From: Myxococcaceae bacterium
GTDB taxonomy: Bacteria; Myxococcota; Myxococcia; Myxococcales; Myxococcaceae
DNA length: 64,000 bases
Direction: 5' to 3'
Assembly (NCBI GenBank): GCA_016793095.1
Contig: JAEUJQ010000071.1
Span: forward strand, 62,001-126,000
Part shown: positions 43,209-52,775 of the stretch, one piece after another
Position numbering within the stretch: position 1 is the stretch's first letter
Layout: each line of letters starts with the position of its first letter
Notes under the pieces: generated by a model
Seen by the model: the letters and a program-made list of their open reading frames with translations, nothing else
The model's database searches: none
What the model was told of the DNA's origin: nothing
Translations under genes and position numbers: made by a program

Positions 43209-44117
43209 ATGGTGACGATGCGCGTCTGGTACTCCGACCCCTGGGAGGTGCCGCTGCCCGAGGGGCACCGCTTCCCCATGGGCAAGTACCGCCGCGTGCG
43301 CGAGCGGCTGCTCGAGCTGGGTGTGATGGCCAGCGACGAGTGCGTGCTCGCCGAGCCGGTGTCCGAGCGCGACCTGTTGCGGGTCCACACGGCGTCGTAC
43401 GTGCGCGCCTGCTTCGACGGCACGCTCGACGAGGCAGCGCAGCGGCGCATCGGCTTTCCCTGGTCGCCGGCGCTGCTCACGCGCTCGCTCGCCTCGGCCG
43501 GGGGCACGCTCGCCGCGTCGCGCTGGGCGATGGAGCGCGGCGTCGCGGGCAACCTCGCCGGCGGCACCCACCACGCGCACGCGGACTTCGGCTCGGGCTA
43601 CTGCGTCTTCAACGACCTCGCGGTCGCCGCTGCCACGCTGCTGGACGAGGGCAGGGTGGAGCGGGTGCTCGTCGTCGACCTCGACGTGCACCAGGGAGAC
43701 GGCACGGCCGCCATCTTCCAGCGCGAGCCGCGCGTCTTCACCTTCTCGATGCACGGCGCGAAGAACTTCCCCTTCCGCAAGCAGACGTCCACGCGTGACG
43801 TCGAGCTCCCCGACGGCTGTGACGACGCGCGCTACCTCGCGCTGCTCGACGAGCACCTGCCCGAGGTCTTCGAGGCGAGCGCGCCGTCGCTCGTGCTGTA
43901 CCAGGCCGGGGTCGATGCGCTGAAGGAGGACACGCTGGGCCGGCTGCACCTGACGCACGCAGGCCTGCGCGAGCGCGACCGCCGCGTCTTCGACCTCTGC
44001 TGGAGCCGCGCCGTGCCCGTCGTCGTCACGCTCGGCGGTGGCTACGCGAGGCCCATCGAGGCCACCATCGAGGCGTGCGTGGGGACGTACGTCGAGCTGC
44101 GCCGCCGCTTCGGCTGA
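43209..44117 (+). CDS. Histone deacetylase-family (AcuC/acetylpolyamine amidohydrolase-like) hydrolase
   Basis: 302 residues from the ATG at 43209; ATG at 43218 is an alternative. The family blocks are NLAGGTHHAHADFGSGYCVF (catalytic His pair), VVDLDVHQGDGTA (zinc Asp and His) and LYQAGVDAL (second zinc Asp). LGGGYA near the end is a typical closing motif. Bacterial members deacetylate polyamines, acetyl-CoA synthetase or small amides. The substrate cannot be told from the sequence. It stands alone; the upstream gap (43017-43208) shows no clear gene. Confidence 0.92.
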   Translation: MVTMRVWYSDPWEVPLPEGHRFPMGKYRRVRERLLELGVMASDECVLAEPVSERDLLRVHTASYVRACFDGTLDEAAQRRIGFPWSPALLTRSLASAGGTLAASRWAMERGVAGNLAGGTHHAHADFGSGYCVFNDLAVAAATLLDEGRVERVLVVDLDVHQGDGTAAIFQREPRVFTFSMHGAKNFPFRKQTSTRDVELPDGCDDARYLALLDEHLPEVFEASAPSLVLYQAGVDALKEDTLGRLHLTHAGLRERDRRVFDLCWSRAVPVVVTLGGGYARPIEATIEACVGTYVELRRRFG

Positions 44118-44180
44118 CTCACGGCGCGCCCGGACGTCGCCTGAGCTCGAGGCCTCTTCCCCATCGATGAGGCAAGCCCG

Positions 44181-44678
44181 GTGCGCGACAATGACGCCGT
44201 GCTGCGCGCGCTGCTCTTCGCCGTCGTCGTCTCGTTCGGCTGCACCGAGCGCCGCGCCTCGCGACCCGATGCAGGGGGCCTTGCTGACGCGAGCACCACC
44301 GCCAGCGCCGAGGTGCCGGTTGACGCCGGCTCCGAGCTCGAGCTGCTCGAGCGCGACGTCGCGGCCCTGCTCACCCGCAGTTGTACGCCCTGCCACGCCT
44401 GGTCGCCGCAGCTCCTCGTGCACGCACAGTCCTCGTGCCGGGGCGGCGGACCGGTGGTGGTGCCCTTTCAGGCCGAGGCGAGCCCGCTCTACCGCAAGCT
44501 CGCCGGCCCGCCGCAGTGCGGGGCGCTCATGCCGCTCACCGGTGGCCTGCCCCGCGGCGCCGCCGACGCCGTGCGCGCGTGGATCGCCGCCGGAGCGCCC
44601 ATCGGCGGCCGGGTGAGCCCGCCCGTCGTGCCCGACGCGCCCGCCCGGCCCGTGGAGTGGGACCCGGACCCGAACTGA
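44181..44678 (+). CDS. Mono-heme c-type lipoprotein
   Basis: 165 residues, GTG at 44181 with GAGG 8 bases upstream. A lipoprotein signal ends in VSFGC (Cys21). CTPCH (68-72) is a c-type heme motif. The later LMPLTGG and ADAVRAWIAAGAP segments resemble the distal methionine helix of small cytochrome c domains. It should sit on the periplasmic side as an electron carrier, or a degenerate heme sensor. It precedes the S15 hydrolase gene on the same strand by 48 bp. Confidence 0.75.
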   Translation: MRDNDAVLRALLFAVVVSFGCTERRASRPDAGGLADASTTASAEVPVDAGSELELLERDVAALLTRSCTPCHAWSPQLLVHAQSSCRGGGPVVVPFQAEASPLYRKLAGPPQCGALMPLTGGLPRGAADAVRAWIAAGAPIGGRVSPPVVPDAPARPVEWDPDPN

Positions 44679-44726
44679 GGTGCGGCGACGTGCCGCGCCG
44701 GCCGGGCGGTGGAGTAGGAAGCGCGG

Positions 44727-46607
44727 ATGCTCGCGTTCGTCACCCTCGCGCTCCTCGCCGCGCCGTGTGAAGCCCCGCTCGTCGCCGCGCCGCTCACCGA
44801 CCCCGTCGAGGCCGACAAGGTCTTCAGGGAGCAGTACACGAAGTACGAGTACCGCATCCCCATGCGTGACGGCGTGAAGCTCTACACCGTCGCCTACGTG
44901 CCCAGAGACCGCTCGCGCACCTGGCCCGTGCTGCTCATGCGCACGCCCTACGGAGTCACCGCCGGCGTCGACGTGTACCCGGACCTCAAGACGGCGCGCC
45001 TGCTCGGACGCTACACGCTCTCGGCGGCGGCCATTCGCGACGGCTTCATCTTCGTGAACCAGGACGTGCGCGGCCGCATGTTGTCCGAGGGCGCCTTCAT
45101 CGACGTGCGGCCCAAGGGCACCGTCGACGAGGCCACCGACGCCTTCGACACCATCGACTTCCTGGTGAAGAACCTGCCCGCGAACAACGGCAGGGTCGGC
45201 GCGTGGGGCGTCTCGTACCCCGGCTTCTACGCTGCGCAGGCCGCCATCGACGCGCACCCGGCGCTCAAGGCCGTCTCCCCACAGGCGCCCGTCACCGACT
45301 GGTTCCTCGGCGACGACTTCCACCACAACGGCGCCCTGTTCCTCATGGACACGTTCAACTTCTTCTCGAGCTTCGGCAAACCGCGCCCGGCGCCGGTGCG
45401 CAAGTGGGCGTGGAACACCCTCGAGCACGAGACCGGCGACGCGTACGAGTTTTTCCTGAACCTCGGCCCGCTGAAGAACGCGAACGAGCGCTACCTCAAG
45501 GGAGAGATTGCCTTCTGGAACGAGGCGCTGGCGCACCCGAACCGCGACGAGTACTGGAAGGCGAGAGACCCGCGGCCGCGCTACCAGAAGGCGAAGCCTG
45601 CGGTGCTCGTGGTGGGCGGCCTCTTCGATGCCGAGGACCTCTGGGGCACGCTGGCGACGTACAAGGCGTTCGACTCGCAGAGCCCCGGCGCCGACGTGCG
45701 GCTCGTGCTGGGCCCGTGGCGTCATGGCGGGTGGCAGCGCTCCGACGGTGACTCCCTCGGCGACGTGAGCTTCGGGTGGAAGACGTCGCGCTTCTACCAG
45801 GAGTCCGTCGAGCTCCCCTTCTTCCGGAAGGCGCTCAAGGCCTGCCCCGACGAGAAGCCCGCCGAGGCGCTCGTGTTCGAGACCGGCACCAACCTCTTCC
45901 TGCGCCACGACGCCTGGCCCCCGAAAGCCGCCGCGACGCCGCTCTACCTCGCCGCCAACGGCGCCTTGAGCCCTGCGCCCCCGAAGGAGAAGGAGGCCTT
46001 CGACGAGTGGCTCTCGGACCCGAAGAAGCCGGTGCCGCACCGCGCGGGCTACTCGCTTGAGAACGAGGGGGAGTGGATGGTGGAGGACCAGCGCTTCGCC
46101 TCGCGGCGGCCCGACGTCGTCTCGTTCCAGACCCCGCCGCTCACCCGCGACGTGACCGTGGTGGGCCCCATCGCCGTTGATGTGTGGCTCTCGACGACGG
46201 GCTCCGACGCGGACCTCGTGGTGAAGCTCATCGACGTGTCGCCCTTCGACCGCCCCAACGCGCCGTCTGGCGCCCGCCTCGCCGGCGCGCACACCCTCAT
46301 CCGCGCCGAGGTGATGCGCGGCCGCTTCCGCGAGAGCTTCGAGACGCCGAAGCCCTTCTCGCCCGGCGTGCCCGAGCGCGTGCGCTTCACGTTGCCCGAC
46401 GTGAGCCACACCTTCCGCCCCGGCCACCGGCTCATGGTGCAGGTGCAGAGCTCGTGGTTCCCCCTCGTCGACCTGAACCCGCAGACCTTCGTCGACCCGG
46501 CGAAGGCGACCGAGGCTGACTTCAAGGCGGCGACGCACCGGCTCTTCCGCGACGCCGCGCACCCCTCGAGCGTCACCCTGAACGTCAGCGCCGGCGCGCT
46601 CCCGTAG
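44727..46607 (+). CDS. Exported S15/CocE-type alpha/beta hydrolase
   Basis: 626 residues with an N-terminal signal-like segment (MLAFVTLALLAAP). The S15 core shows IPMRDGVKLYTVAYVPR, the nucleophile elbow GVSYPG (Ser163), FDAEDLW (Asp) and GPWRHGGW (His). The C-terminal jelly-roll domain (about 440-626, with VDVWLSTTGSDADLVVKLID) is the X-Pro-peptidase C-terminal module. Members cleave acyl-amide or ester bonds (cocaine esterase, glutaryl-7-ACA acylase). The substrate is unknown; a periplasmic site is likely. Confidence 0.9.
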   Translation: MLAFVTLALLAAPCEAPLVAAPLTDPVEADKVFREQYTKYEYRIPMRDGVKLYTVAYVPRDRSRTWPVLLMRTPYGVTAGVDVYPDLKTARLLGRYTLSAAAIRDGFIFVNQDVRGRMLSEGAFIDVRPKGTVDEATDAFDTIDFLVKNLPANNGRVGAWGVSYPGFYAAQAAIDAHPALKAVSPQAPVTDWFLGDDFHHNGALFLMDTFNFFSSFGKPRPAPVRKWAWNTLEHETGDAYEFFLNLGPLKNANERYLKGEIAFWNEALAHPNRDEYWKARDPRPRYQKAKPAVLVVGGLFDAEDLWGTLATYKAFDSQSPGADVRLVLGPWRHGGWQRSDGDSLGDVSFGWKTSRFYQESVELPFFRKALKACPDEKPAEALVFETGTNLFLRHDAWPPKAAATPLYLAANGALSPAPPKEKEAFDEWLSDPKKPVPHRAGYSLENEGEWMVEDQRFASRRPDVVSFQTPPLTRDVTVVGPIAVDVWLSTTGSDADLVVKLIDVSPFDRPNAPSGARLAGAHTLIRAEVMRGRFRESFETPKPFSPGVPERVRFTLPDVSHTFRPGHRLMVQVQSSWFPLVDLNPQTFVDPAKATEADFKAATHRLFRDAAHPSSVTLNVSAGALP

Positions 46608-46647
46608 GCCGCCGTCCGGTTTGACAGGCGGCGCTCGTCTCTGCGAG

Positions 46648-47709
46648 GTGAGCCGCTCCGTGCGACGAGACCTGCCAGGCCTGACCCTCGCCGAGCTGAC
46701 GTCCGAGCTGGACAGCCGGCAGCGCGCGCTCGAGCTGCTCAAGTGGCTCGGCTCGCTGTCGGCGTTGCCGAAGGAGCTTCCGGCCACGGTGCCGGGCGTG
46801 AGCCACCGCGTGTGGAAGACGTTTCGCGAGCGGCACGGCGTGACGCAGGTGCAGGTGAAGGAGCGCTCGCTCTCGGCCGACGGCACCACCAAGTACGCGC
46901 TCGACCTCGAGGGCGCGACGGTGGAGACGGTGCGCATCCCCGCGAAGGGGCGCAGCACCATTTGCATCTCGAGCCAGGCCGGCTGCACGCGCAAGTGCGT
47001 CTTCTGCGCGACGAAGGAGCTCGGCTTCACCCGGCAGCTCAAGGCCGAGGAGATGGTGGCGCAGTACCTCACCGCCCGCTTCGAGGCGCCGCCCGACGCG
47101 CCCGCCCGCAACGTCGTCTTCATGGGCATGGGCGAGCCGATGGACAACCTCGACGAGGTGCTGCGGGCCGTCGAGGTGCTGACGCAGGGCCCGTTCCCCC
47201 AGCTGCGCGCGCAGTCGGTGACGGTGAGCACCTCGGGCGTGCTGCCGGGCATGGTGCGCTTCCTCGCCGAGTCGAAGGCGTCGCTGGCGCTGTCGCTCAA
47301 CGCCACCACGGACGAGGTGCGCGCGCAGGTGATGCCGCAGAACAAGACGTGGCCCATCTCTGCGTTGCTCGGGGCGCTCCACGACGCGGCGAAGGTGAAC
47401 CCCGACCGCGACACTTTCGTCGAGTACGTGCTCTTCAAGGACCTGAACGACACCGACGCTGACGCCGACCGCCTGGTGGCGATGCTCCGCGGGCTGCCGG
47501 CGCGGGTGAACGTGATTCCCTACAACCCGTACCCAGGCACCGGGCTCGAGACGCCGACGGAGGCGCGGGTGCTCGCCTTCCACGACCGCGTGGTGCGGCA
47601 GGGGCAGCTGTGCCTCGTGCGCTGGCCCCGCGGCCGGGAGATCGCCGCCGCGTGCGGGCAGTTGGTGCTCGCGCAGGACGCGCAGGGCTTCGTGCCGGCG
47701 CCGCTCTGA
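46648..47709 (+). CDS. rlmN: RlmN-like 23S rRNA (adenine-C2) methyltransferase
   Basis: 353 residues from the GTG at 46648. A TTG at 46621 would add nine residues. The radical-SAM motif CTRKCVFC gives C113, C117 and C120. MGMGEPMDN is the SAM-binding loop, and LALSLNATTDEVR follows. C336 (AACGQL) is the second catalytic cysteine of the dual-cysteine mechanism. It modifies A2503 of 23S rRNA and, in E. coli, certain tRNAs. The N-terminal accessory domain is shortened compared with E. coli (384 residues). A 101-bp convergent gap follows. Confidence 0.92.
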   Translation: MSRSVRRDLPGLTLAELTSELDSRQRALELLKWLGSLSALPKELPATVPGVSHRVWKTFRERHGVTQVQVKERSLSADGTTKYALDLEGATVETVRIPAKGRSTICISSQAGCTRKCVFCATKELGFTRQLKAEEMVAQYLTARFEAPPDAPARNVVFMGMGEPMDNLDEVLRAVEVLTQGPFPQLRAQSVTVSTSGVLPGMVRFLAESKASLALSLNATTDEVRAQVMPQNKTWPISALLGALHDAAKVNPDRDTFVEYVLFKDLNDTDADADRLVAMLRGLPARVNVIPYNPYPGTGLETPTEARVLAFHDRVVRQGQLCLVRWPRGREIAAACGQLVLAQDAQGFVPAPL

Positions 47710-47810
47710 CAGTGACTCCCGCTGGTCGGCGGTGACTGCGTGACTCCGGCGTTTCGCACAGCGCTCCCTCACCGACGGTGCGCGCTTCGACGCCATGTCC
47801 AACCACTCGC

Positions 47811-49112
47811 TCACCGACCCCGACGCGAGGTTCCCGGCGGTGGCTTCGCTCCTGCGATGTCCCAGCCGGCGACCTGACTGGCGAGGGCCCGTTCGACCTC
47901 TGGCAGAGGCGCGGGGAGCGCTGGACCGCTCATCGGCGCCCACGGGCCCACGCGAGGTTGGCCGCGCGTCTCGGTGGTCGACCAATCGCCCCACCGCGGG
48001 TCTCCGCACCGCGCGCGCTTCGTCCAATGGTGTCTGACCGCGAACCTCGACTCGAACGGGTCGCTCGGAGGCGCAGGGACGAACGACACAGTCTCGGGAG
48101 CGCCAGCCGCGACCCGCAGACGCAGGCGTGTGACGACGAGGTCTTCGCCTCGGGCATTCCGCCACTTGAGCTGCTGCCTCGCGCGCGGGTCCAGGTCGCC
48201 GGCGTCGGCGACCGGTGGCAGCCGGGACCCGTCGAAGCCCAGCGCGCGGAGCAGGGTGGGCTCGAGCGGAGGCCCACAGCGTTCACAGGCGCGCAGCACC
48301 GGCCCCGAGAACTCCGTGACGACCGCCGTGGGCGTGCGGGTCCACACGGCTTCGAGGAGCGTCGCGAACACCGCGGGAAACTGCGGGGCCCACGCCAGCT
48401 CGAGATCGACGTTCGTCGGCGCGAACAGTGAAGGGAGCCCCTTCGCCGTCATGCGGCCGGCTCGGGTGATGAGGTGAACGACCACGTCCTGGCGGGGCGC
48501 ATCGCCCACCATCACCGCGAGGGGCAGGTCGACGACGGTCCTGTGGAAGCGGAACTGCAGCGGGCTCAAGCGGAACCGGTCCTTCTCGACCCGCGCCCGC
48601 TCGAGATCGACCTCGGCGACGACCCACGAGAAGCGCGACGAGAGCGGCGCCCCCGTCAGGCCAGCCAACAGAAACCCCCGCGCCCTCAGCCACGGCTCGA
48701 CCTGGTGAGACTCCAGCATCGTCAGTTGGTACTCACCCAGGCCGATCGCGGGCGTGAGAACCGGGCTGAAGGTCTGCTCCTCCGAGGGCCGTGGCTCGAC
48801 GCAGGGGTCGCGCTCCCACAGCTCGTCGAGGCGCGGCGCCGTGACGGCGTGGAGATGCTCGAGGTCCCTCGTGTGAAGCGCGCGGGCGTCGCGCAGCTCC
48901 GCCGGGCCGGGCAGCGGGAGCACCCACGCGAACGGGCTTCGCGGCCCTTCGACGTCGCGCTGGACCGTCAGGACGCTGGCGTCATCGTCTCGAAGGATCA
49001 CCACCTGAGCGCCGGCGCTGCGGTGCGCGAAGGGCTCCTGCGAGACGATGAACCCCCAGGCGGAGGCCGCGGGGGCGCAGAGACCGACCACGAGCGCGAA
49101 GAGCCGTTTCAT
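47811..49112 (-). CDS. DUF2330-family exported protein
   Basis: 433 residues from the ATG at 49112, which begins a clear signal peptide (MKRLFALVVGLCAPAASAWG). The N-terminal half follows the DUF2330 pattern: QVVILRDDDASVLTVQRDVEG, then FAWVLPLPGPAELR and a long helical-sheet region. DUF2330 proteins are periplasmic and of unknown function. The C-terminal part has a few Cys and Trp residues in ACERCGPPL and DPRWGDWS. A longer frame back to 49280 exists but loses the signal. It follows the lipoprotein gene by a 164-bp gap. Confidence 0.8.
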   Translation of the reverse strand: MKRLFALVVGLCAPAASAWGFIVSQEPFAHRSAGAQVVILRDDDASVLTVQRDVEGPRSPFAWVLPLPGPAELRDARALHTRDLEHLHAVTAPRLDELWERDPCVEPRPSEEQTFSPVLTPAIGLGEYQLTMLESHQVEPWLRARGFLLAGLTGAPLSSRFSWVVAEVDLERARVEKDRFRLSPLQFRFHRTVVDLPLAVMVGDAPRQDVVVHLITRAGRMTAKGLPSLFAPTNVDLELAWAPQFPAVFATLLEAVWTRTPTAVVTEFSGPVLRACERCGPPLEPTLLRALGFDGSRLPPVADAGDLDPRARQQLKWRNARGEDLVVTRLRLRVAAGAPETVSFVPAPPSDPFESRFAVRHHWTKRARCGDPRWGDWSTTETRGQPRVGPWAPMSGPALPAPLPEVERALASQVAGWDIAGAKPPPGTSRRGR

Positions 49113-49276
49113 GTTGGGCGAGGACTTGCTGCGCTCTCTGAAGCTGCGTCGCGACCCTCTGCCAGTTGGCGAGCAGCGCGAGCACGCCGTTCTCGATGGC
49201 CCTGGCGAGTGGCACCTCCGCCCGGCACACGAGCTGATGGTGCCTCCGTCGCGGTCGGGAACGGACGCTTCACGGG

Positions 49277-51661
49277 TCACTCCACCCGCGTGGAGATGTT
49301 GGTGCGCTCGTGCTGCGCCACCTCGAGCACCTGGTCCGGCAGGAAGACGAGCAGGTGGAAGAGGCGGCGGTACGCGGTGTCGGTGCCGGTCTGCGGGTCG
49401 GCCACGACGAACAGCGTGCCCGGGCGAGCCTCCGCGCGGCGGCCGTCCGTCCTCATCCACGGCCGTGAGCCGTCGGGCAGCGTCACTTCCCGCCACGTCA
49501 TCAGCTTGCCGAGGCCACCGTCGGGGAACCGCGTGTCGAGCTTGCCGTCCGGCAGCGTGTCGTACCTCGCGACGAAGAGCCCTGCCGAGGTGTAGGCGAA
49601 CGGCCAGCCGCCGAGGTTCTCGTAGTCCCGCACCGCGGCGGGAATCCCTGCGTCGTTGGCCGGGAGCGGCTCGGTCAGCGGGAAGCCGCCCGGGATGGAG
49701 AAGATGGTGCCGTCGCGGTAACCGGCGCGGGCGAGGCCGCCGCGAGGGTTGTCGAACCAGACCTCGAGCGGCTCGCCTCCCGACAACGGCAGCGGCGTGG
49801 CCGTCCACCTGAGCGGTGCGCCACCCAGCTTGAACTCGTACACGCTGCGGGCCGTGACGACGTAGCCGCGGACACGCGAGACGCCGTCGGTGCCGATGGG
49901 CGTGCGCTCGAGGGCGAAGGAGCGGATGAGCGATGAAGGCTCAGGTGTCAGCACCATGCTGAGGTCGCCGAGGAGCCCTGGCGAGAGCTCCGTTCTGGCG
50001 GGCGCCGGAACGAAGTAGAGCGAGTCGTCGGCCGCTACGACCATGGACACGAGCCCACCGTCGAGCGCGGCGATGCCTTCGCCACGGAGGACCCGCGACG
50101 CCGGCTCGCCGCGGCCGTCGACGAGCCGCGGTCCGAAGCCGAGTTCGTCGTCACCCTGGAACACCGCAAGGTGCCCGCCCTCGAGCACCACCCAGCGTGA
50201 GTCGTGGACGAACGCGGTCACCCTCCGCGTGCGCTCCGGCGCCATCGCACGGAAGCCGTTGGTGCGCGTGGCCAGGGCTTCGTTCCTCGGCCGACGGAAG
50301 ACACCGACCGGCGTCAGCGCGAGGAGTCCTTCGACCCCTGACGCCTCCACCTGCTGCACGTCGGAAGGAACACGGTCGAGAAAGAGTGGCCTCGCCTCGC
50401 CGATGGTGTCGCCTTTCCAGATCTGCCCGTGCAGCCCTCCCGCAAGGAACCCGGTGGGGTCGGCGGAGTCCTGTACTGCGACGTCGACACCGAGCATGCG
50501 TCTTCTGGTGGAGGCGAGCTCGCTGAAGTCGAACGGGAGATTGGCGTCTTCCTCTGAGCAGCTCTCGAGACTCGTCGACGAGGTGCCTCGGAGTCGCCGG
50601 AAGCCTTCCTCTTCGCACAGCACATCGACGAACGGGCCCTCGAGGTCGCGCCCCGCTCGTACGGCGAGAGGACTTCTGACAAGCCTCTTGCACGGCCTGC
50701 AGTCGCTCCACGCCGCCGCGACCTCGACGCCAGTCACCGTCCGGGTGGCGATCCAGGTCGACAGGACAGGGCCGTTCTGAGTGCTGACTACCGCGAACGT
50801 CGATCCGCTCGAGTCCACGGACAACACCGCGGGCCTCTGGAAAGTCGCAGGAAGAACGAGGGTCGTGCCGCCATCGGTCTCGTTGGGCACCCGGAACCCA
50901 TCGGTCGCCAGAATCACCAGCGCTCGACGCCGACCTCTCACGAACGGTCCCGGGCCGATGTCGATTGGCGTGATTGGCTGGGTGAGGAGCGTCTCGAAGA
51001 CGGGTGGCTCGACAGCGTAGTCGATGCGTCCGCCCCGGCCGTCCGGGGTGATTGCGAAGAGGGTGAAGCCCGCATCAGGGTCATCACGGAAAGCCCGGAG
51101 CCGCGCTGCGGAGAGCTCTCGAGTACCGTCACGCACGCCGTTGCGTGGCGCGCCCTCGAAGAACACGTTCAGGTTCCCCGCGAGCCCCACGACGCGCGGA
51201 CTGGCGCCTCCGTCGCCTCCCGGCTCGTCGCGGCTGATGAGGACGATGTCTTCGAGCAGCTCAGTGGGGAGCGTGAGGGAGACCGGAGTGACGTTGGTCG
51301 GGGTCACCCGGACGGAGCCTGAATCACTGGTGTGAACGACCAGTTCGTCACTGCGCTCAGGTCCCCGGCCTTGCACGCGCGCCACGGCCTCGATGCGGCT
51401 CTTGATCACCATCGGGTGCAACTGCGCGCCCGCGTCAGAGAAGAAGGGGAACGTCGGCTTGCCCTCGAACTGCGGCCCCTCGTACTTGAAGCGCTGGCAG
51501 CGGTTCTGCACGCCGCACACGTCACCCGGCGAGCAGACGGCGTCGCGCGCTCCGGGCGGCTTCGAGAAGTCGCAGGGGAAGTCGTTGCCGGGGGCGGTGA
51601 GCAGGCCGGAGCAGGCCAGGCCAGCGCCGAGGAGCGCGGCGACGAGGAGCGGGCGCATCAC
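49277..51661 (-). CDS. Large lipoprotein of unknown function
   Basis: 794 residues. The lipoprotein signal ends in GAGLAC (Cys about 17). A cysteine-rich segment (DFPCDFSKPPGARDAVCSPG, CGVQNRCQRF) follows, then a long beta-rich region with repeated short strand pairs, probably a beta-propeller. No enzyme motif is seen. The ATG overlaps the stop of the upstream PEGA-like/TolB-like protein by 4 bases (ATGA), so the two are co-translated. Together with the DUF2330 gene they may form one operon. Confidence 0.78.
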   Translation of the reverse strand: MMRPLLVAALLGAGLACSGLLTAPGNDFPCDFSKPPGARDAVCSPGDVCGVQNRCQRFKYEGPQFEGKPTFPFFSDAGAQLHPMVIKSRIEAVARVQGRGPERSDELVVHTSDSGSVRVTPTNVTPVSLTLPTELLEDIVLISRDEPGGDGGASPRVVGLAGNLNVFFEGAPRNGVRDGTRELSAARLRAFRDDPDAGFTLFAITPDGRGGRIDYAVEPPVFETLLTQPITPIDIGPGPFVRGRRRALVILATDGFRVPNETDGGTTLVLPATFQRPAVLSVDSSGSTFAVVSTQNGPVLSTWIATRTVTGVEVAAAWSDCRPCKRLVRSPLAVRAGRDLEGPFVDVLCEEEGFRRLRGTSSTSLESCSEEDANLPFDFSELASTRRRMLGVDVAVQDSADPTGFLAGGLHGQIWKGDTIGEARPLFLDRVPSDVQQVEASGVEGLLALTPVGVFRRPRNEALATRTNGFRAMAPERTRRVTAFVHDSRWVVLEGGHLAVFQGDDELGFGPRLVDGRGEPASRVLRGEGIAALDGGLVSMVVAADDSLYFVPAPARTELSPGLLGDLSMVLTPEPSSLIRSFALERTPIGTDGVSRVRGYVVTARSVYEFKLGGAPLRWTATPLPLSGGEPLEVWFDNPRGGLARAGYRDGTIFSIPGGFPLTEPLPANDAGIPAAVRDYENLGGWPFAYTSAGLFVARYDTLPDGKLDTRFPDGGLGKLMTWREVTLPDGSRPWMRTDGRRAEARPGTLFVVADPQTGTDTAYRRLFHLLVFLPDQVLEVAQHERTNISTRVE

Positions 51662-52683
51662 CAGAACCCTCCAGTGACGGCCAGCCCGTCGAGCGTCGGC
51701 ACTACCATCGCCGTCACCCGCCCCTGGGAGTCAGGCGGCGGCATGAAGACGAGCCCCAGCGTGAGCAGGACGACCCCCGACGCCATCACCGCGGCCGAGA
51801 TCCACTTCTGGCGGTTCAGCACGCTGCCCTGCTCGAGGTAGAACGAGCGGTCGCGCAGCGCAGTGCCGGTGCAGCGCCCGTCCGGCGGCACGCCCCCGGG
51901 GCACAGCTCGTCGTTGAGCTGCTTCTCCTGCGTCAGCGTCACCACGCCGTAGGCCGCGCCGGCGAGCAGCGCGGCTCCGCCCGCGGCCAACAGGGTGATG
52001 GGCAGGACGCGGGACGGGGGCGGCGGGAGGGGCGCTCCGGTGGCTTCGGCGGCCAGCCACGGCACCTGGCGCTGCAGCTCCTCGAGCGACGACGAGAGCC
52101 GGTTCGCGCGCGCGATGGCGCGGCCCTTCGCCGTGTCCACCGTCTGCAAGGTGAGCTGCCAGGCCGTGCCCACCCGCGCCAGCTGGCCCGAGAGCACGAA
52201 GGGCGCCGACAGCGTGTCCCCCAACGAGAGCCCGCACGCGTCCGGGTTGGCGTCACACACGCCGAGCAGCTGCTTCTGTCGCTCGGCCCCGAGCGCCGTC
52301 TCGACGTCGCGCACGGACACCACCTCGAAGACGCCACGCCCGGCGAGCGCCGAGACGATGGCGTCGGTCAGCGCCTCTGCCTGGGCCTGCGTCACGCCCT
52401 GGGCCTGAAGGCGCAGCACCGCGAGGCGGGGCTTCTGGTCGACGGCGACCTTCGGCGACACCGGCTCTGGCGGAGGCGTGGCGACGGGGGCGGGGGCGGG
52501 CGTCGGCGCGGGTGCGGGCTCGGGGCTGGACGGCACGGTGGGAGCGGGCTCGGCGACTGGCGCGGCGACAGGCTCGGGCTCGGTCAGCTTCCCCTTCCCC
52601 TTCTTCGACTTGCCCTGAGCGGCGGCGGCGCTGCACAACAGCAACGTCACCACGACGACGGCGGCGCGAGGTGAAGTGAGCAC
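51658..52683 (-). CDS. Exported protein with TolB-like domain and two membrane helices
   Basis: 341 residues from the GTG at 52683, with GAGG 8 bases upstream; an ATG 13 codons earlier is less likely. A signal-like segment (VVVVTLLLCSAAAAQG) is followed by a Pro/Ala-rich linker with repeated PEPAPAPTPAP. A domain from about 85-215 opens with RLAVLRLQAQGVTQAQAEAL, typical of TolB-like/FlgO-type proteins that sense or assemble at the envelope. Two hydrophobic segments lie near 225-250 and 290-315. It is translationally coupled to the large lipoprotein gene. Confidence 0.75.
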   Translation of the reverse strand: MLTSPRAAVVVVTLLLCSAAAAQGKSKKGKGKLTEPEPVAAPVAEPAPTVPSSPEPAPAPTPAPAPVATPPPEPVSPKVAVDQKPRLAVLRLQAQGVTQAQAEALTDAIVSALAGRGVFEVVSVRDVETALGAERQKQLLGVCDANPDACGLSLGDTLSAPFVLSGQLARVGTAWQLTLQTVDTAKGRAIARANRLSSSLEELQRQVPWLAAEATGAPLPPPPSRVLPITLLAAGGAALLAGAAYGVVTLTQEKQLNDELCPGGVPPDGRCTGTALRDRSFYLEQGSVLNRQKWISAAVMASGVVLLTLGLVFMPPPDSQGRVTAMVVPTLDGLAVTGGFW

Positions 52684-52775
52684 GGGCGAATCCTCGCTCC
52701 CAACGCGCGCGTTGACCAACATTCCCTCGTTCGCGAGACGATTCCCTCCCGGGGCCAGTGTCCTATCTTCCCCCC

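Noticed and set aside
48982-49230. 82-codon minus-strand frame overlapping the start of the DUF2330 gene, with a helix-like beginning.
   Set aside because: More than half lies inside the DUF2330 gene in another frame, and the end becomes Arg/Pro-rich. It may be the trace of a small gene between the lipoprotein and DUF2330 genes.
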